This document shows positions 24,087-32,168 of a stretch of 64,000 nucleotides of DNA, one piece after another. The DNA comes from Streptomyces sp. NBC_00582 (GTDB taxonomy: Bacteria; Actinomycetota; Actinomycetes; Streptomycetales; Streptomycetaceae), in assembly GCF_036345155.1 (NCBI RefSeq), contig NZ_CP107772.1, positions 2,790,001 to 2,854,000 on the forward strand, in the 5' to 3' direction. The stretch's first letter is position 1, and each line of letters begins with the position of its first letter. The translations under genes and the position numbers were made by a program. Below the pieces are notes generated by a model, which worked only from the letters and a program-made list of their open reading frames with translations, ran no database searches and was not told where the DNA came from.

Positions 24087-25232
24087 TCAGGAGCAGAAGT
24101 CGGCGACGGTGGCCGTGAGGATGTCGGTGAGGCGGTCCAGGGACGCGAGGTCGACGTACTCGGTGGCGGCGTGGGCGCCTTCGCCGTCGACGCCGAAGAG
24201 GAGGCAGGGGATGCCGGCGCGGTCGAGGAGGGCGCAGTCGGTCCAGAAGGGTTCCGCGCGGACGGCGGGCGGCCGGCCGAGGGCCCGCGTGGCGTGGCGG
24301 GTGAGGGTCCGTACGATCGGCGCGTCGGCGTCGGCCGCGAACGGTGCGCGGTGCAGACCGGGCGTCAGCCGGTACCGGAAGTCGGGCACCGTGGCCGCGA
24401 GACGGCCGAGTACGGCGGTCAGCTCGCGCCCCGCGCTGTCCGCGCTCTCGCCGGGGACCGTCCTGCGCTCCAGGGTGATCCGGCAGTGCGCGGGGTAGGT
24501 GGAGGGCTCCTCGCCGCCGTGGACGAGGGAGGCGTGCACGGTCCCCGTGCCGAGGAGGGGGTGGGCGGGTCCCCGCGCGAGCCGCTGTCCGAGCTCCTCC
24601 AGGGCCACCAGGAAGTGCCCCGCCCTGACGATGGCGTCGATGCCGAGGTCGGGCCGGGAGCCGTGCGCGGCGCGGCCCTCGATCTCCACGTCGAACCAGG
24701 CGAACCCCTTGTGGGCGAGGGTGAGTTCGAGACGGCTCGGCTCGGTGACGATCGCCGCGTCGGCCGTGAAGGACTCCAGCACCTCCTCGGTGCCGCAGCT
24801 GCCGTGCTCCTCGTCGGCGACACAGGCGAGGAGCACATCGCCGCGCAGGGGCCCGTGCGCGGTGGCGCGGGCGGCGGCGACCATCATGGCGGCGATGCCG
24901 CCCTTCATGTCGAAGGTGCCGCGGCCGTACATCCTGCCGTCGTGGATCCGGGGGTCGAGGGGATCGCCGTCGTAGCCGGCGAGGCCGACCGTGTCGAGGT
25001 GGCCGTTGAGCATGAGGGACCGGCCGCCGCCGGTGCCGCGGGCGACGGCGACGAGCGAGGGACGGCCGGGGCGCCGCTCCAGGCGGTGCACCTCGAAGCC
25101 GCGGTCGGCGAGCCACCGGCCGCAGAGGTCGGCGACGGCGCTCTCGCCGGCGCCGCCGGCCACCAGGTCAGGATTGACGGAGTCGAGGGAGACGAGCCGG
25201 GCGAGCAGGCCGGCGGGGGTGTCGTCGAGCAT
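24087..25232 (-). CDS. M20-family metallopeptidase (ArgE/DapE type)
   Basis: 381 residues. Di-zinc ligands and catalytic residues are visible in order: NGHLDTVG (His and catalytic Asp), GRGTFDMKGG (bridging Asp), VADEEHG (catalytic Glu-Glu), IVTEPS, and a C-terminal FGVDGEGAHAATEYV with the last His. A dimerisation lid domain lies between HGSRPDLGIDA and the C-terminal part. The family deacylates N-acyl amino acids or cleaves dipeptides. Its ATG lies just beyond the point where the upstream carbamoylase homology stops, and the two frames overlap by 65 bases. Confidence 0.85.
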   Translation of the reverse strand: MLDDTPAGLLARLVSLDSVNPDLVAGGAGESAVADLCGRWLADRGFEVHRLERRPGRPSLVAVARGTGGGRSLMLNGHLDTVGLAGYDGDPLDPRIHDGRMYGRGTFDMKGGIAAMMVAAARATAHGPLRGDVLLACVADEEHGSCGTEEVLESFTADAAIVTEPSRLELTLAHKGFAWFDVEIEGRAAHGSRPDLGIDAIVRAGHFLVALEELGQRLARGPAHPLLGTGTVHASLVHGGEEPSTYPAHCRITLERRTVPGESADSAGRELTAVLGRLAATVPDFRYRLTPGLHRAPFAADADAPIVRTLTRHATRALGRPPAVRAEPFWTDCALLDRAGIPCLLFGVDGEGAHAATEYVDLASLDRLTDILTATVADFCS

Positions 25233-25599
25233 GGGGGCCTCCGTGTTCGTTCAGGGTCCGCACCGCCTCGATGCCGCCCAGGACGCCGAGGCAGCCGTCG
25301 AACGCCCCGGCGGTGGCGACGCCGTCGATGTGCGAGCCGGTCAGGACGGGGGCCGCGGTGGGGTCGGTGCCCTCGCGGCGGCCGTGGATGTTGCCCATCC
25401 GGTCGACGCGGACCGTCAGCCCGGCCTCCTGCATCCAGGCGACGACCCGACGGCGGGCGGCCGCGTCGGCGTCGGTGAGCGCGAGACGGTTGACGCCGCG
25501 CAGTCCGGTGCGCTCGTCGTCGTACGCGCCGATCTCGGCGAGGTCCATCAGGGACCGCCACGGACGGGCGCCGTCGACGGTGATCGCCGGGGCGCTCAT
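25168..25599 (-). pseudogene. Truncated M20-type N-carbamoylase/allantoate amidohydrolase, N-terminal fragment
   Basis: 143 codons from the ATG at 25599. Residues 1-120 match the start of a hydantoinase/carbamoylase family Zn-hydrolase: DLAEIGAYDDERTGLRGVNRLALT, then MGNIHGRREG, LTGSHIDGVATAGAFDG and the GVLGGIEAVRTLNEHG helix. Homology stops at about 25240 and the frame ends 22 residues later in Arg/Pro-rich sequence inside the M20 gene. A full enzyme has about 400 residues, so roughly three quarters are missing. Its start overlaps the ammonia-lyase stop by 4 bases, as in an intact operon. Confidence 0.75.
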
Positions 25600-26717
25600 A
25601 CCGGGTCTGCAGGGGTGGTGGCGTGCGGGTTGGCGGCCGAGCCCTCGGTGCTCAGCAGGACGACCACCGAGGTCGCGTCGAGTCCCAGGGCGCCACGGCG
25701 TTCGTCGGCGCCGTCGCCCGTGAGGGCCGCGCGCAGAGCGGCGAGCGGGGCGGCGCCGCAGGGGCCCGATGACACCCCGAGCGCGGCGAGGTCGGCGGCG
25801 GCGCGGGCGCTGTCCGCGTCGGCCACGGCGACCGCGGCGTCCAGGCCGCCGTACAGGTGGGGCCAGGCGAGGCCGGAGGGGGTGCCGCAGTTGAGCCCGG
25901 CCATCGTGGTGTCGCCGGTGGGGACGGTGACGGGTGCGCCGAGGGCGAGGCCGGTGAGGACACAGGCCGCGGTCCGAGGCTCCACCGACAGCAGCGCCGG
26001 GGCCGCCGGACCGGGGGCGGGGCGGCTGCGGTAGTGGGTGACGACGGCCTGGGCCAGGGAGCCCACGCCCACCGGTACGACGACGAGGCCGGGGCCCCCG
26101 GCTCCCGCCGCCGCGAGTTGTTCGTCGATCTCGGCGCAGAGGGTGGAGTAGCCCTCGACGATCCAGCCCGGGATCCGCTCGTAGCCCGGCCAGCCCGTGT
26201 CCTGCACGAGGACCGCGTCGGGGGCGTCGGCCTCCCGCGTCGCCCGCCGTACGGCGTCGTCGTACGGCCCCGCCACCGCGGTGACCTCGGCGCCCTCGGC
26301 GGCGATCGCCGCCACGGCCCCGGGGTGCACGCCCCGCGGCACGAAGACGCGCGCTCTCTGGCCGAGGAGGCGGGCGGTGCGGGCCACGGCGCGGCCGTGG
26401 TTGCCGTCGGTGGCGGCCACCAGGGTGAGCGGGCCGGCCGGGGCGCGCTCGGCGAGGATGCGGTGGACGGCCCAGGAGGCGCCGAGCGCCTTGAACGCGG
26501 GCAGGCCGAGCCGGTTCGACTCGTCCTTGACGAAGACCCGGCCGACCCCGGACTCGGCGGCGAGCTCGGGGAGTTCGGTCAGCGGGGTGGGGGCGTAGCC
26601 GGGGAGCGCGGTGTGGAAGGCGCGCACCTCGGCGGGGGCGGGGTCGCACCGCCAGGCACGGGCGCCGGGGCGGGCGAGCCAGCGAGGCGCGGGGAGGGAG
26701 GAAGGGTTCTCGGGCAC
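25596..26717 (-). CDS. dpaL: Diaminopropionate ammonia-lyase
   Basis: 373 residues of the fold-type II PLP family. The Schiff-base Lys76 is in KDESNRLGLPAFKALGA, a motif characteristic of diaminopropionate ammonia-lyase, and the phosphate-binding loop lies in ATDGNHGRAVA. A conserved VPVGVGSLAQAV glycine loop follows. It converts 2,3-diaminopropionate to pyruvate and ammonia. It is first in an operon with a carbamoylase remnant and an M20 peptidase and is divergent from a LysR regulator. Length fits the family (about 370-400). Confidence 0.85.
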   Translation of the reverse strand: MPENPSSLPAPRWLARPGARAWRCDPAPAEVRAFHTALPGYAPTPLTELPELAAESGVGRVFVKDESNRLGLPAFKALGASWAVHRILAERAPAGPLTLVAATDGNHGRAVARTARLLGQRARVFVPRGVHPGAVAAIAAEGAEVTAVAGPYDDAVRRATREADAPDAVLVQDTGWPGYERIPGWIVEGYSTLCAEIDEQLAAAGAGGPGLVVVPVGVGSLAQAVVTHYRSRPAPGPAAPALLSVEPRTAACVLTGLALGAPVTVPTGDTTMAGLNCGTPSGLAWPHLYGGLDAAVAVADADSARAAADLAALGVSSGPCGAAPLAALRAALTGDGADERRGALGLDATSVVVLLSTEGSAANPHATTPADPV

Positions 26718-26760
26718 CTGTTCAGGGTCGGACCGGCGGCCATGATCGGTCCAGCGAATG

Positions 26761-26784
26761 TTTCCGACCTATACTCATCGGAAA
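26761..26784. promoter_or_regulatory. LysR operator palindrome overlapping a -10 element
   Basis: TTTCCGA (26761-26767) and TCGGAAA (26778-26784) are perfect 7-bp inverted arms around a 10-base centre that contains TATACT (26770-26775), a near-consensus -10 facing the LysR gene. It sits in the 97-base divergent gap between dpaL and the regulator, where autoregulation and pathway control are expected. Confidence 0.7.
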
Positions 26785-26814
26785 AGCCAACCGTTGGCCG
26801 GGAGCCGTGCCCGC

Positions 26815-27813
26815 ATGTTCGACCTGCACCGACTGCGTCTGCTGCGCGAGCTGAAGCACCGCGGCACGCTCGCGGCCGTGGCCGCCGCCCTGTCGTACGC
26901 CCCGTCCTCCGTCTCCCAGCAGCTCTCCCAGCTCGAGGCCGAGGTCGGCGTCCCGCTGCTGGAACCGGTCGGCCGACGGGTGCGGCTGACCGAGCAGGCC
27001 GAGATCCTCGTCGCGCACACCGAGGCGGTGCTCGCCCGTCTGGAGCGCGCGGAGGCGGACATCGCGGCCTCCCTGACCGAACTGACGGGCACCGTGCGCA
27101 TCGCCGCGTTCCAGACGGCCGCCCTCGCCCTGGTCCCGGCCGCGCTCGGTCTGCTGCGCGAGCGGCATCCCGGGCTGCGGGTCCATGTCACGCAGTGGGA
27201 GCCGGAGAAGGCGCTGCCCGCGCTGCAGGCCCGCGACTTCGACCTGGTCCTCGCCGAGGAGTACCCCGACAGCCCGAGCCCCCGACTCGCCGGCCTCGAA
27301 CACGAGCCCCTGCTCACCGACCCCCTCCGCCTCGCGGCCCCGACGCAGGGCACCGGCCCGGACACGGGCGCTCCCGCCGCGCCGGGGCCGGACGGCACCC
27401 GCGGCACCGACGGTGCCGTCCCACCGGTTCCGGACGGCTCGCCCGGCGGTGGGGCGTCGGCGGTTCTGCGCGCTCTCGCCGGGCGGCCCTGGGTGATGGA
27501 GCCGGAGGACACACCCGCCCGGCGCTGGGCGGTGTCCCTGTGCCGGGACGCCGGCTTCGAACCCGACGTGCGGTTCGAGACCACCGACCTCCTGCTCCAC
27601 CTCCGTCTCGTCGAACAGGGCCACGCGGCGGCCTTCCTGCCCGACCTCGTCTGGAGCGGCCGCGCCCCGACCGTCCCCCTGCACCCCCTCCCCCCGGGCC
27701 GCGGCACCCGCCGCATCCTCACGGTCGTACGCCAGGGCCGCGCCCAGCACCCCGCGGTCCGGGCCTGCCGCACCGCCCTCCGCGAGGCGGTCACCCTGAA
27801 CACCGGCCCCTGA
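26815..27813 (+). CDS. LysR-family transcriptional regulator
   Basis: 332 residues. The N-terminal winged HTH runs from FDLHRLRLLRELKHRGTL through AAALSYAPSSVSQQLSQLEAE with the family's turn, followed by VGRRVRLTEQAEILV and the linker helix. The effector domain starts at GTVRIAAFQTAA. An unusual Gly/Pro-rich insertion (about residues 180-220, GTGPDTGAPAAPGPDG) sits between its two lobes and may be a flexible loop. ATG at 26815; a start at 26758 would place the protein across its own operator. It is divergent from dpaL and is its likely regulator. Confidence 0.88.
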   Translation: MFDLHRLRLLRELKHRGTLAAVAAALSYAPSSVSQQLSQLEAEVGVPLLEPVGRRVRLTEQAEILVAHTEAVLARLERAEADIAASLTELTGTVRIAAFQTAALALVPAALGLLRERHPGLRVHVTQWEPEKALPALQARDFDLVLAEEYPDSPSPRLAGLEHEPLLTDPLRLAAPTQGTGPDTGAPAAPGPDGTRGTDGAVPPVPDGSPGGGASAVLRALAGRPWVMEPEDTPARRWAVSLCRDAGFEPDVRFETTDLLLHLRLVEQGHAAAFLPDLVWSGRAPTVPLHPLPPGRGTRRILTVVRQGRAQHPAVRACRTALREAVTLNTGP

Positions 27814-27817
27814 CCGC

Positions 27818-27844
27818 CCCGCCGCCGGGGGTGCCGACGGCGGG
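27818..27844. terminator. Weak hairpin between convergent lysR and ycnI-like genes
   Basis: CCCGCCG (27818-27824) pairs with CGGCGGG (27838-27844) around a 13-base loop, directly after the LysR stop. The arms are short and the region is generally GC-rich, so the call is tentative. Confidence 0.4.
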
Positions 27845-27862
27845 TCGGCAGGGTGCGCGGCG

Positions 27863-28606
27863 CTACTCGCCGCGTGAGCGGTCGGCGCGGGTGCGGGTGA
27901 GCGCGAAGGCCGCCGCGGCGAGGCCCAGGACGCCGGTGGCCAGACCGGCGGCGGCGAGGGAGCGGGCCGTCGCGTCGCTGTCGGAGGCGGAGGCGGAGGC
28001 GGTGGCGCTCTTCGGGGTCGCCGACGCGGTGGTGTCGGTGTCCTCCTTGTCCGCCGTGTCCTTGGCGGTGAGCTCGACGACGGGGGCCGGGTTCTCCGGT
28101 TCCTCGTCGCCGGGGGCCGCCTCCTCGATCCAGCGGACGGTCTTGCCGTCGGAGTAGGTCTGCAGGGCCTTGAAGGCGAGCCGGTCGGTGTCGTCGGGGA
28201 GCTGCCCGAAGGCGACGTCGAAGTCCTCGTACTGCCCGGCGGTGATGGTGCCGCCGGTCCAGGTGATCTCGGACACGGCCTCGGTGATGGTGCCGTCGTC
28301 CGTCTTGACGGGCGTCTTCAGCCTGGTGGTCGTCACCTTGGCGGTCCACCCGTCCCGGGGCGAGACGAGGACGCCGAGGAGGGGGTGGTCGGTCGGCAGG
28401 AAGATCTGCACCTTGGTCGTGGCGGCCGTGTCCTCCTCGTCGGGGACACGGAAGGTCAGCTGCCCGTCCGTCGCCCCCTTGGCGTAGCTCTCGGGGTGGA
28501 CGGTGACATGCGCGAAGGCGGCACCGGCGGTGCCGAGGATCCCGGCGGCGGCGAGGGCGGCGACGACGCCGGCCCGGCGCAGGGCGGTGGTGCGGGTCGT
28601 GGACAT
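27863..28606 (-). CDS. YcnI-like (DUF1775) copper-associated surface protein, copy 2
   Basis: 247 residues: Arg-containing N-region, signal peptide ending TAGAAFA-HVTVHP, a YcnI beta domain with the conserved mature His and the LQTYSDGKTVRWIEEAAPG segment, an acidic and Ser/Ala/Thr-rich linker, and a C-terminal membrane helix before a basic RTRADRSRGE tail. The mature HVTVHP start is the canonical form, where the N-terminal His and a Trp elsewhere bind Cu(II). ATG at 28606. It is paired with the membrane protein encoded upstream, as is copy 1 at 10650-11408. Confidence 0.87.
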   Translation of the reverse strand: MSTTRTTALRRAGVVAALAAAGILGTAGAAFAHVTVHPESYAKGATDGQLTFRVPDEEDTAATTKVQIFLPTDHPLLGVLVSPRDGWTAKVTTTRLKTPVKTDDGTITEAVSEITWTGGTITAGQYEDFDVAFGQLPDDTDRLAFKALQTYSDGKTVRWIEEAAPGDEEPENPAPVVELTAKDTADKEDTDTTASATPKSATASASASDSDATARSLAAAGLATGVLGLAAAAFALTRTRADRSRGE

Positions 28607-28692
28607 GGGTGAGTGGCTCTCCGTACTGGGATGTCGGGTCCGGACCCGGCCGGGGTGCCGTGTCCGTCCCCGCAGGGGTGGTCGTCCGGTTC

Positions 28693-29340
28693 TCAGATCG
28701 CGTACGACGACCCCGCCGGCGGCCCGCGCCGGTGCACGGCGTACCGCAGCAGCGTCTGGCGCGGCGCCCCCGTGCCCCTGTCGCCCGGCCGTCCGGGACG
28801 CGGCACGGCCGGCGCGGTCCGCGCCCCCCGCGCCACCTGCCACCAGGCGACGAGCCCGGGCACGAGGGCGACGGCCCAGCGCAGCAGCGACCACAGGGCG
28901 GCCTCGCCGCGCCGCAGCCACCAGGTCAGCACCAGCGCCGCGCCGAGATGGGCGACGGTGGCGTGCGGGCTGTGCGGGTGCGCGGCGGAGGGGGACATCC
29001 GCATGCCGTGCATGACCGTCACGGCGTGCGGCCGAGCGGCGGCGAAGGCGAGGTGCAGCCCGCCCTGGGACACGAGCGTGCCGCCTCCGATGCCGGCCAG
29101 CGACCGCTCCCGGCCGCCCAGCAGACAGCCGGCCGCGAAGAGCGCGAGAGCCCCCGCGACCTGTGTCCGCACCGGCGGCGCGGCGCCGGTGGCCAGCACA
29201 TGACCGCCGGCCGCGAGCAGCACGCAGAGCACGGCGAAGACCGCCGCCCGCAGGCCTCGCACCGCCGGGGACACGCTCACGTCGCCCGATGCTGCCACGC
29301 CGCCGAAGCGCCGCACGCCGCGCCCCTGCCCGAACCCCAC
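28693..29340 (-). CDS. Membrane protein upstream of YcnI copy 2
   Basis: 215 residues in the longest form, with four or five hydrophobic segments, a His-containing loop VMHGMRMSPSAAHPHSPHATVAH (quoted in part) and a helix with WWLRRGEAAL. It resembles the His-rich protein at 11167-12126 in layout, in the SQGGLHLAFA-type segment and in the RRGPP end. A GTG at 29280 (VSVSPAVRGL) is a plausible later start, since the first 20 residues look unstructured. The gene precedes YcnI on the same strand by 86 bases. A copper-handling partner role is inferred from the repeated pairing. Confidence 0.6.
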   Translation of the reverse strand: MGFGQGRGVRRFGGVAASGDVSVSPAVRGLRAAVFAVLCVLLAAGGHVLATGAAPPVRTQVAGALALFAAGCLLGGRERSLAGIGGGTLVSQGGLHLAFAAARPHAVTVMHGMRMSPSAAHPHSPHATVAHLGAALVLTWWLRRGEAALWSLLRWAVALVPGLVAWWQVARGARTAPAVPRPGRPGDRGTGAPRQTLLRYAVHRRGPPAGSSYAI

Positions 29341-29455
29341 CGCCCACGTCCTCCGCCCGGCCGGTCCTGCCTCCGCCGCCGCCTCTTCCTCCTTACGAGT
29401 CGGGCGCGGACCCCGTTCAGTTCCCGCGTCCGTCGACCGGGACCGTCCGCTCCCC

Positions 29456-29905
29456 CTACCGGGACGCCTTCTTGATCGCCTCGCGGATACGGGGGTACGT
29501 GCCGCAGCGGCACACGTTCTCGATGCGGTCGATGTCGGCGTCGGTCGGCCGGGCCGTCCGCTTCAGCAGGGCCGCAGCGGCCATGATCTGGCCGGGCTGG
29601 CAGAAGCCGCACTGCGCCACGTCGCACTCCAGCCAGGCCTGCTGCACCGGGTGCAGCCGGTCGCCGTCGGCCAGTCCCTCGATGGTGGTGACCTCACGGT
29701 CGACGCAGTCGGCGACCGGGACGACACAGGGCTGGACCTCCTCGCCGTCGAGATGGCTCGTACAGGCACGGCAGACGCCGACCCCGCAGCCGTACTTGGG
29801 CCCGGTGACGTTCAGCAGGTCCCGCAGCACCCACAGCAGCGGCATGTCGGCGGGCGCCTCGACGGTGACCGGCTTTCCGTTGAGGACGAAGGAGTAGGAC
29901 GGCAT
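29456..29905 (-). CDS. Two-[2Fe-2S] subunit of a molybdenum hydroxylase (isoquinoline oxidoreductase alpha type)
   Basis: 149 residues from the ATG at 29905, which has GGAAGG upstream; a GTG at 29911 is the alternative. The plant-type cluster ligands are Cys40, 45, 48 and 60 (YGCGVGVCRACTSH), and the second cluster uses Cys99, 102, 132 and 134 (QCGFCQPGQ and VCRCGTYPRI). It transfers electrons from the molybdenum centre of the large subunit, encoded 49 bases downstream on the same strand, to an acceptor. No signal peptide is visible, so it may be exported together with the large subunit. Confidence 0.9.
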   Translation of the reverse strand: MPSYSFVLNGKPVTVEAPADMPLLWVLRDLLNVTGPKYGCGVGVCRACTSHLDGEEVQPCVVPVADCVDREVTTIEGLADGDRLHPVQQAWLECDVAQCGFCQPGQIMAAAALLKRTARPTDADIDRIENVCRCGTYPRIREAIKKASR

Positions 29906-29954
29906 CGGCACCTTCCGGGAAGGGTCGGGGGCGGGAGGTCGGGGGTTCGGGTGT

Positions 29955-32060
29955 TCAGAAGTTCAGGGGGAAGCGGCGCGGCCGGGTGCCCGTCGCCCGG
30001 GCGTATGCGTTGGCGACCGCGCCGGCCGCCGCCGGGACGCCGAGTTCGCCCGCGCCGCCCGGTTCGCCGCGCGAGGGCATGATGTGCGCCTCGAAGCGCA
30101 GCGGTGCGTCGCCTTGGCGGGCGTAGCGGAAGTCGGCGTAGCTGCCCTCGCGGACGGCGCCCCGGTCGATGTGCAGCCCGGCCGTCAGGACGGTGGAGAT
30201 GCCGTCGATCGCGGTGCCCATGAGCTGCGCCTGGAGCCCGCGCGGGTTGACGGCGGTGCCGACGTCGGCGGCCATCACCACGCGGGTCACCCGCGGCTTC
30301 CCCGGGTCGGTGGCGTCGATCTCGGCCAGGCAGGCCACGCAGGAGCCGTACTCCTCGTGGACGGCGACTCCCTGTCCGTGCCCGGGCGGCAGGGCGCGCC
30401 CCCAGTGCCCGGCGGCCGCCGCCTTGTCGAGGACGGCCCGCACGGCCTTGCTGCGCAGCGTCGTACGGCGGAAGGCGACCGGGTCCTTGCCGAGGCGTGC
30501 GGCGATCTCGTCGACGACGATCTCCTCCGCCGTCCGCGAGGTCCCGGAGTCCACCGAGCGCCAGGCGCCGAGCGGGATCCTCGCGAGGTCGACCGAGCCG
30601 TAGTCCCCGGACAGGCGGCCGAAGTTGTACAGACCGCTGTCGCTGGGCAGCGGTCCGGCCGCCGCCGAGAAGGACGCCGGGCGGACGGCGCCCTTGTCCT
30701 CGTAGCCCTCGCCGACCGAGGCCATGGCGTGGGCGAAGGCCACCACCCGGCCGCCCGCGAGGCTGGCGCGGATGCGGTGGTGGCCGGCCGGGCGCATCCG
30801 GCCGTGCCGGAGGTCGTCGGCGCGGCTCCACATCAGCTTGACCGGGCGTCCCGCCGCCTTCGAGATGAGCGCCGCCTCCAGGGCGGCGTCGGAGTTCAGC
30901 CGCCGGCCGAACGAGCCGCCGCCGCGCATCACATGGACCTTCACTTTCGCGGCGGGCAGTCCGACCGCGGCGGCGATGGTGTCGCGGGCGTCCATGGGGG
31001 TCTGGGAGGAGAACCAGATCTCGGCCCGGGTGGCGCGGACGTCCGCGACCGCGGTCAGCACCTCCATCGGCGCATGGCTGACGAACGCGAACTCGAACTC
31101 GCCCTCCACCTGCGACGATCCGCGCGGCGGGGTGCCGAGGCGGGGTACGGCGGCCCGCAGCCGCCGTCGGATGTCGGCGTCGGACAGGGCCGCGAGCGGG
31201 CCCGGCGCCCAGGTGATCTTCAGCGCGTCGCGGGCCCGGAAGGCGTGGTGGAAGGTCTCCGCCACGACCGCGACCCCGCCCTCGACCTTCACCACGGCGT
31301 GCACGCCGGGCATCGCCCGTGCCGCGCCGTCGTCGAGGGAGACCACCTTGCCGCCGAGCGTGGGCGGGCGCGCCACCACCGTCGGCCGGGCCCCGGCCAC
31401 CGTGAGGTCCCCGGCGTAGCGGGCCTTGCCGGTGACGATGTCGCGGGCGTCGATCCGGGTCGTGGGCCGCCCGATCACCTTGTGCTTCGAGGCCGGCTTG
31501 GGCTTGGCGGAGACGGCGGGCACCCGGATCGCGGCGGCGTACCCGGTGAGGTAGCCGAAGGTGGCCGAGCGTCCGTCGGGTGCGTACACCTTGGTGTCCT
31601 CGGTGCGCAGGGCGCGCGCCGGGACGTGCCAGAGCCGGGCCGCCGCGGTGACGAGCCTGGCGCGCGCGGTGGCGGCCAGCTCGCGGGCGGGGCCGTACAG
31701 CGAGCGGACCGAGCTGGAGCCGCCCGTGTACTGGTTGCCCTTGGTGCGGGCGTCGGCGAGGGGGATGTCGATGTCGGCGAGCCGGGCGTCGAGCTCCTCG
31801 GCGATCATCATCGCGACGGCGGTGGTCACGCCCTGGCCGACCTCGACGCGCGGCAGCCGTACGACGATCCGGTTGGCCGCGGTGACCTCGAGGACGAGCA
31901 TCTCCTCGTCGGTGCCGGTCACGAGCACGTCGGAGGACCGGCGGGCGGGCTCGGCGCCCTCGGCGTGCGAGGTGTCGCAGGCGAGGGGCGCCGCGACGGT
32001 GAGGGTGGAGGCCGCGAGGGTGTAGACCATGAACCGGCGGCGGGACAGCTGACGGGCCAA
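29955..32060 (-). CDS. Molybdopterin-binding large subunit, isoquinoline oxidoreductase beta type, Tat-exported
   Basis: 701 residues. The N-terminus SRRRFMVYTLAAS is a twin-arginine signal, so the enzyme acts outside the membrane. Molybdopterin motifs include GQGVTTAVAMMIAEEL, GGGSFGRR and the late GEPGGAGELGVPAAAG, which carries the catalytic-base Glu region. The start is a TTG at 32060 with AGGAG six bases upstream. The FAD subunit of three-part hydroxylases is missing, as in isoquinoline-1-oxidoreductase-type enzymes that pass electrons to cytochrome. The gene lies upstream of its iron-sulfur subunit; the substrate (aldehyde or N-heterocycle) is unknown. Confidence 0.88.
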   Translation of the reverse strand: MARQLSRRRFMVYTLAASTLTVAAPLACDTSHAEGAEPARRSSDVLVTGTDEEMLVLEVTAANRIVVRLPRVEVGQGVTTAVAMMIAEELDARLADIDIPLADARTKGNQYTGGSSSVRSLYGPARELAATARARLVTAAARLWHVPARALRTEDTKVYAPDGRSATFGYLTGYAAAIRVPAVSAKPKPASKHKVIGRPTTRIDARDIVTGKARYAGDLTVAGARPTVVARPPTLGGKVVSLDDGAARAMPGVHAVVKVEGGVAVVAETFHHAFRARDALKITWAPGPLAALSDADIRRRLRAAVPRLGTPPRGSSQVEGEFEFAFVSHAPMEVLTAVADVRATRAEIWFSSQTPMDARDTIAAAVGLPAAKVKVHVMRGGGSFGRRLNSDAALEAALISKAAGRPVKLMWSRADDLRHGRMRPAGHHRIRASLAGGRVVAFAHAMASVGEGYEDKGAVRPASFSAAAGPLPSDSGLYNFGRLSGDYGSVDLARIPLGAWRSVDSGTSRTAEEIVVDEIAARLGKDPVAFRRTTLRSKAVRAVLDKAAAAGHWGRALPPGHGQGVAVHEEYGSCVACLAEIDATDPGKPRVTRVVMAADVGTAVNPRGLQAQLMGTAIDGISTVLTAGLHIDRGAVREGSYADFRYARQGDAPLRFEAHIMPSRGEPGGAGELGVPAAAGAVANAYARATGTRPRRFPLNF

Positions 32061-32168
32061 CGGGCGCTCCTGTTCCAGGTTCCGTGGGGGTTCGACTCCT
32101 AGGAGGGGCCGAACCGCCGCGAGGTTGCCTGCGGAGGCCGAACACCTGCCCGCCGTACGGTTTTCGGG

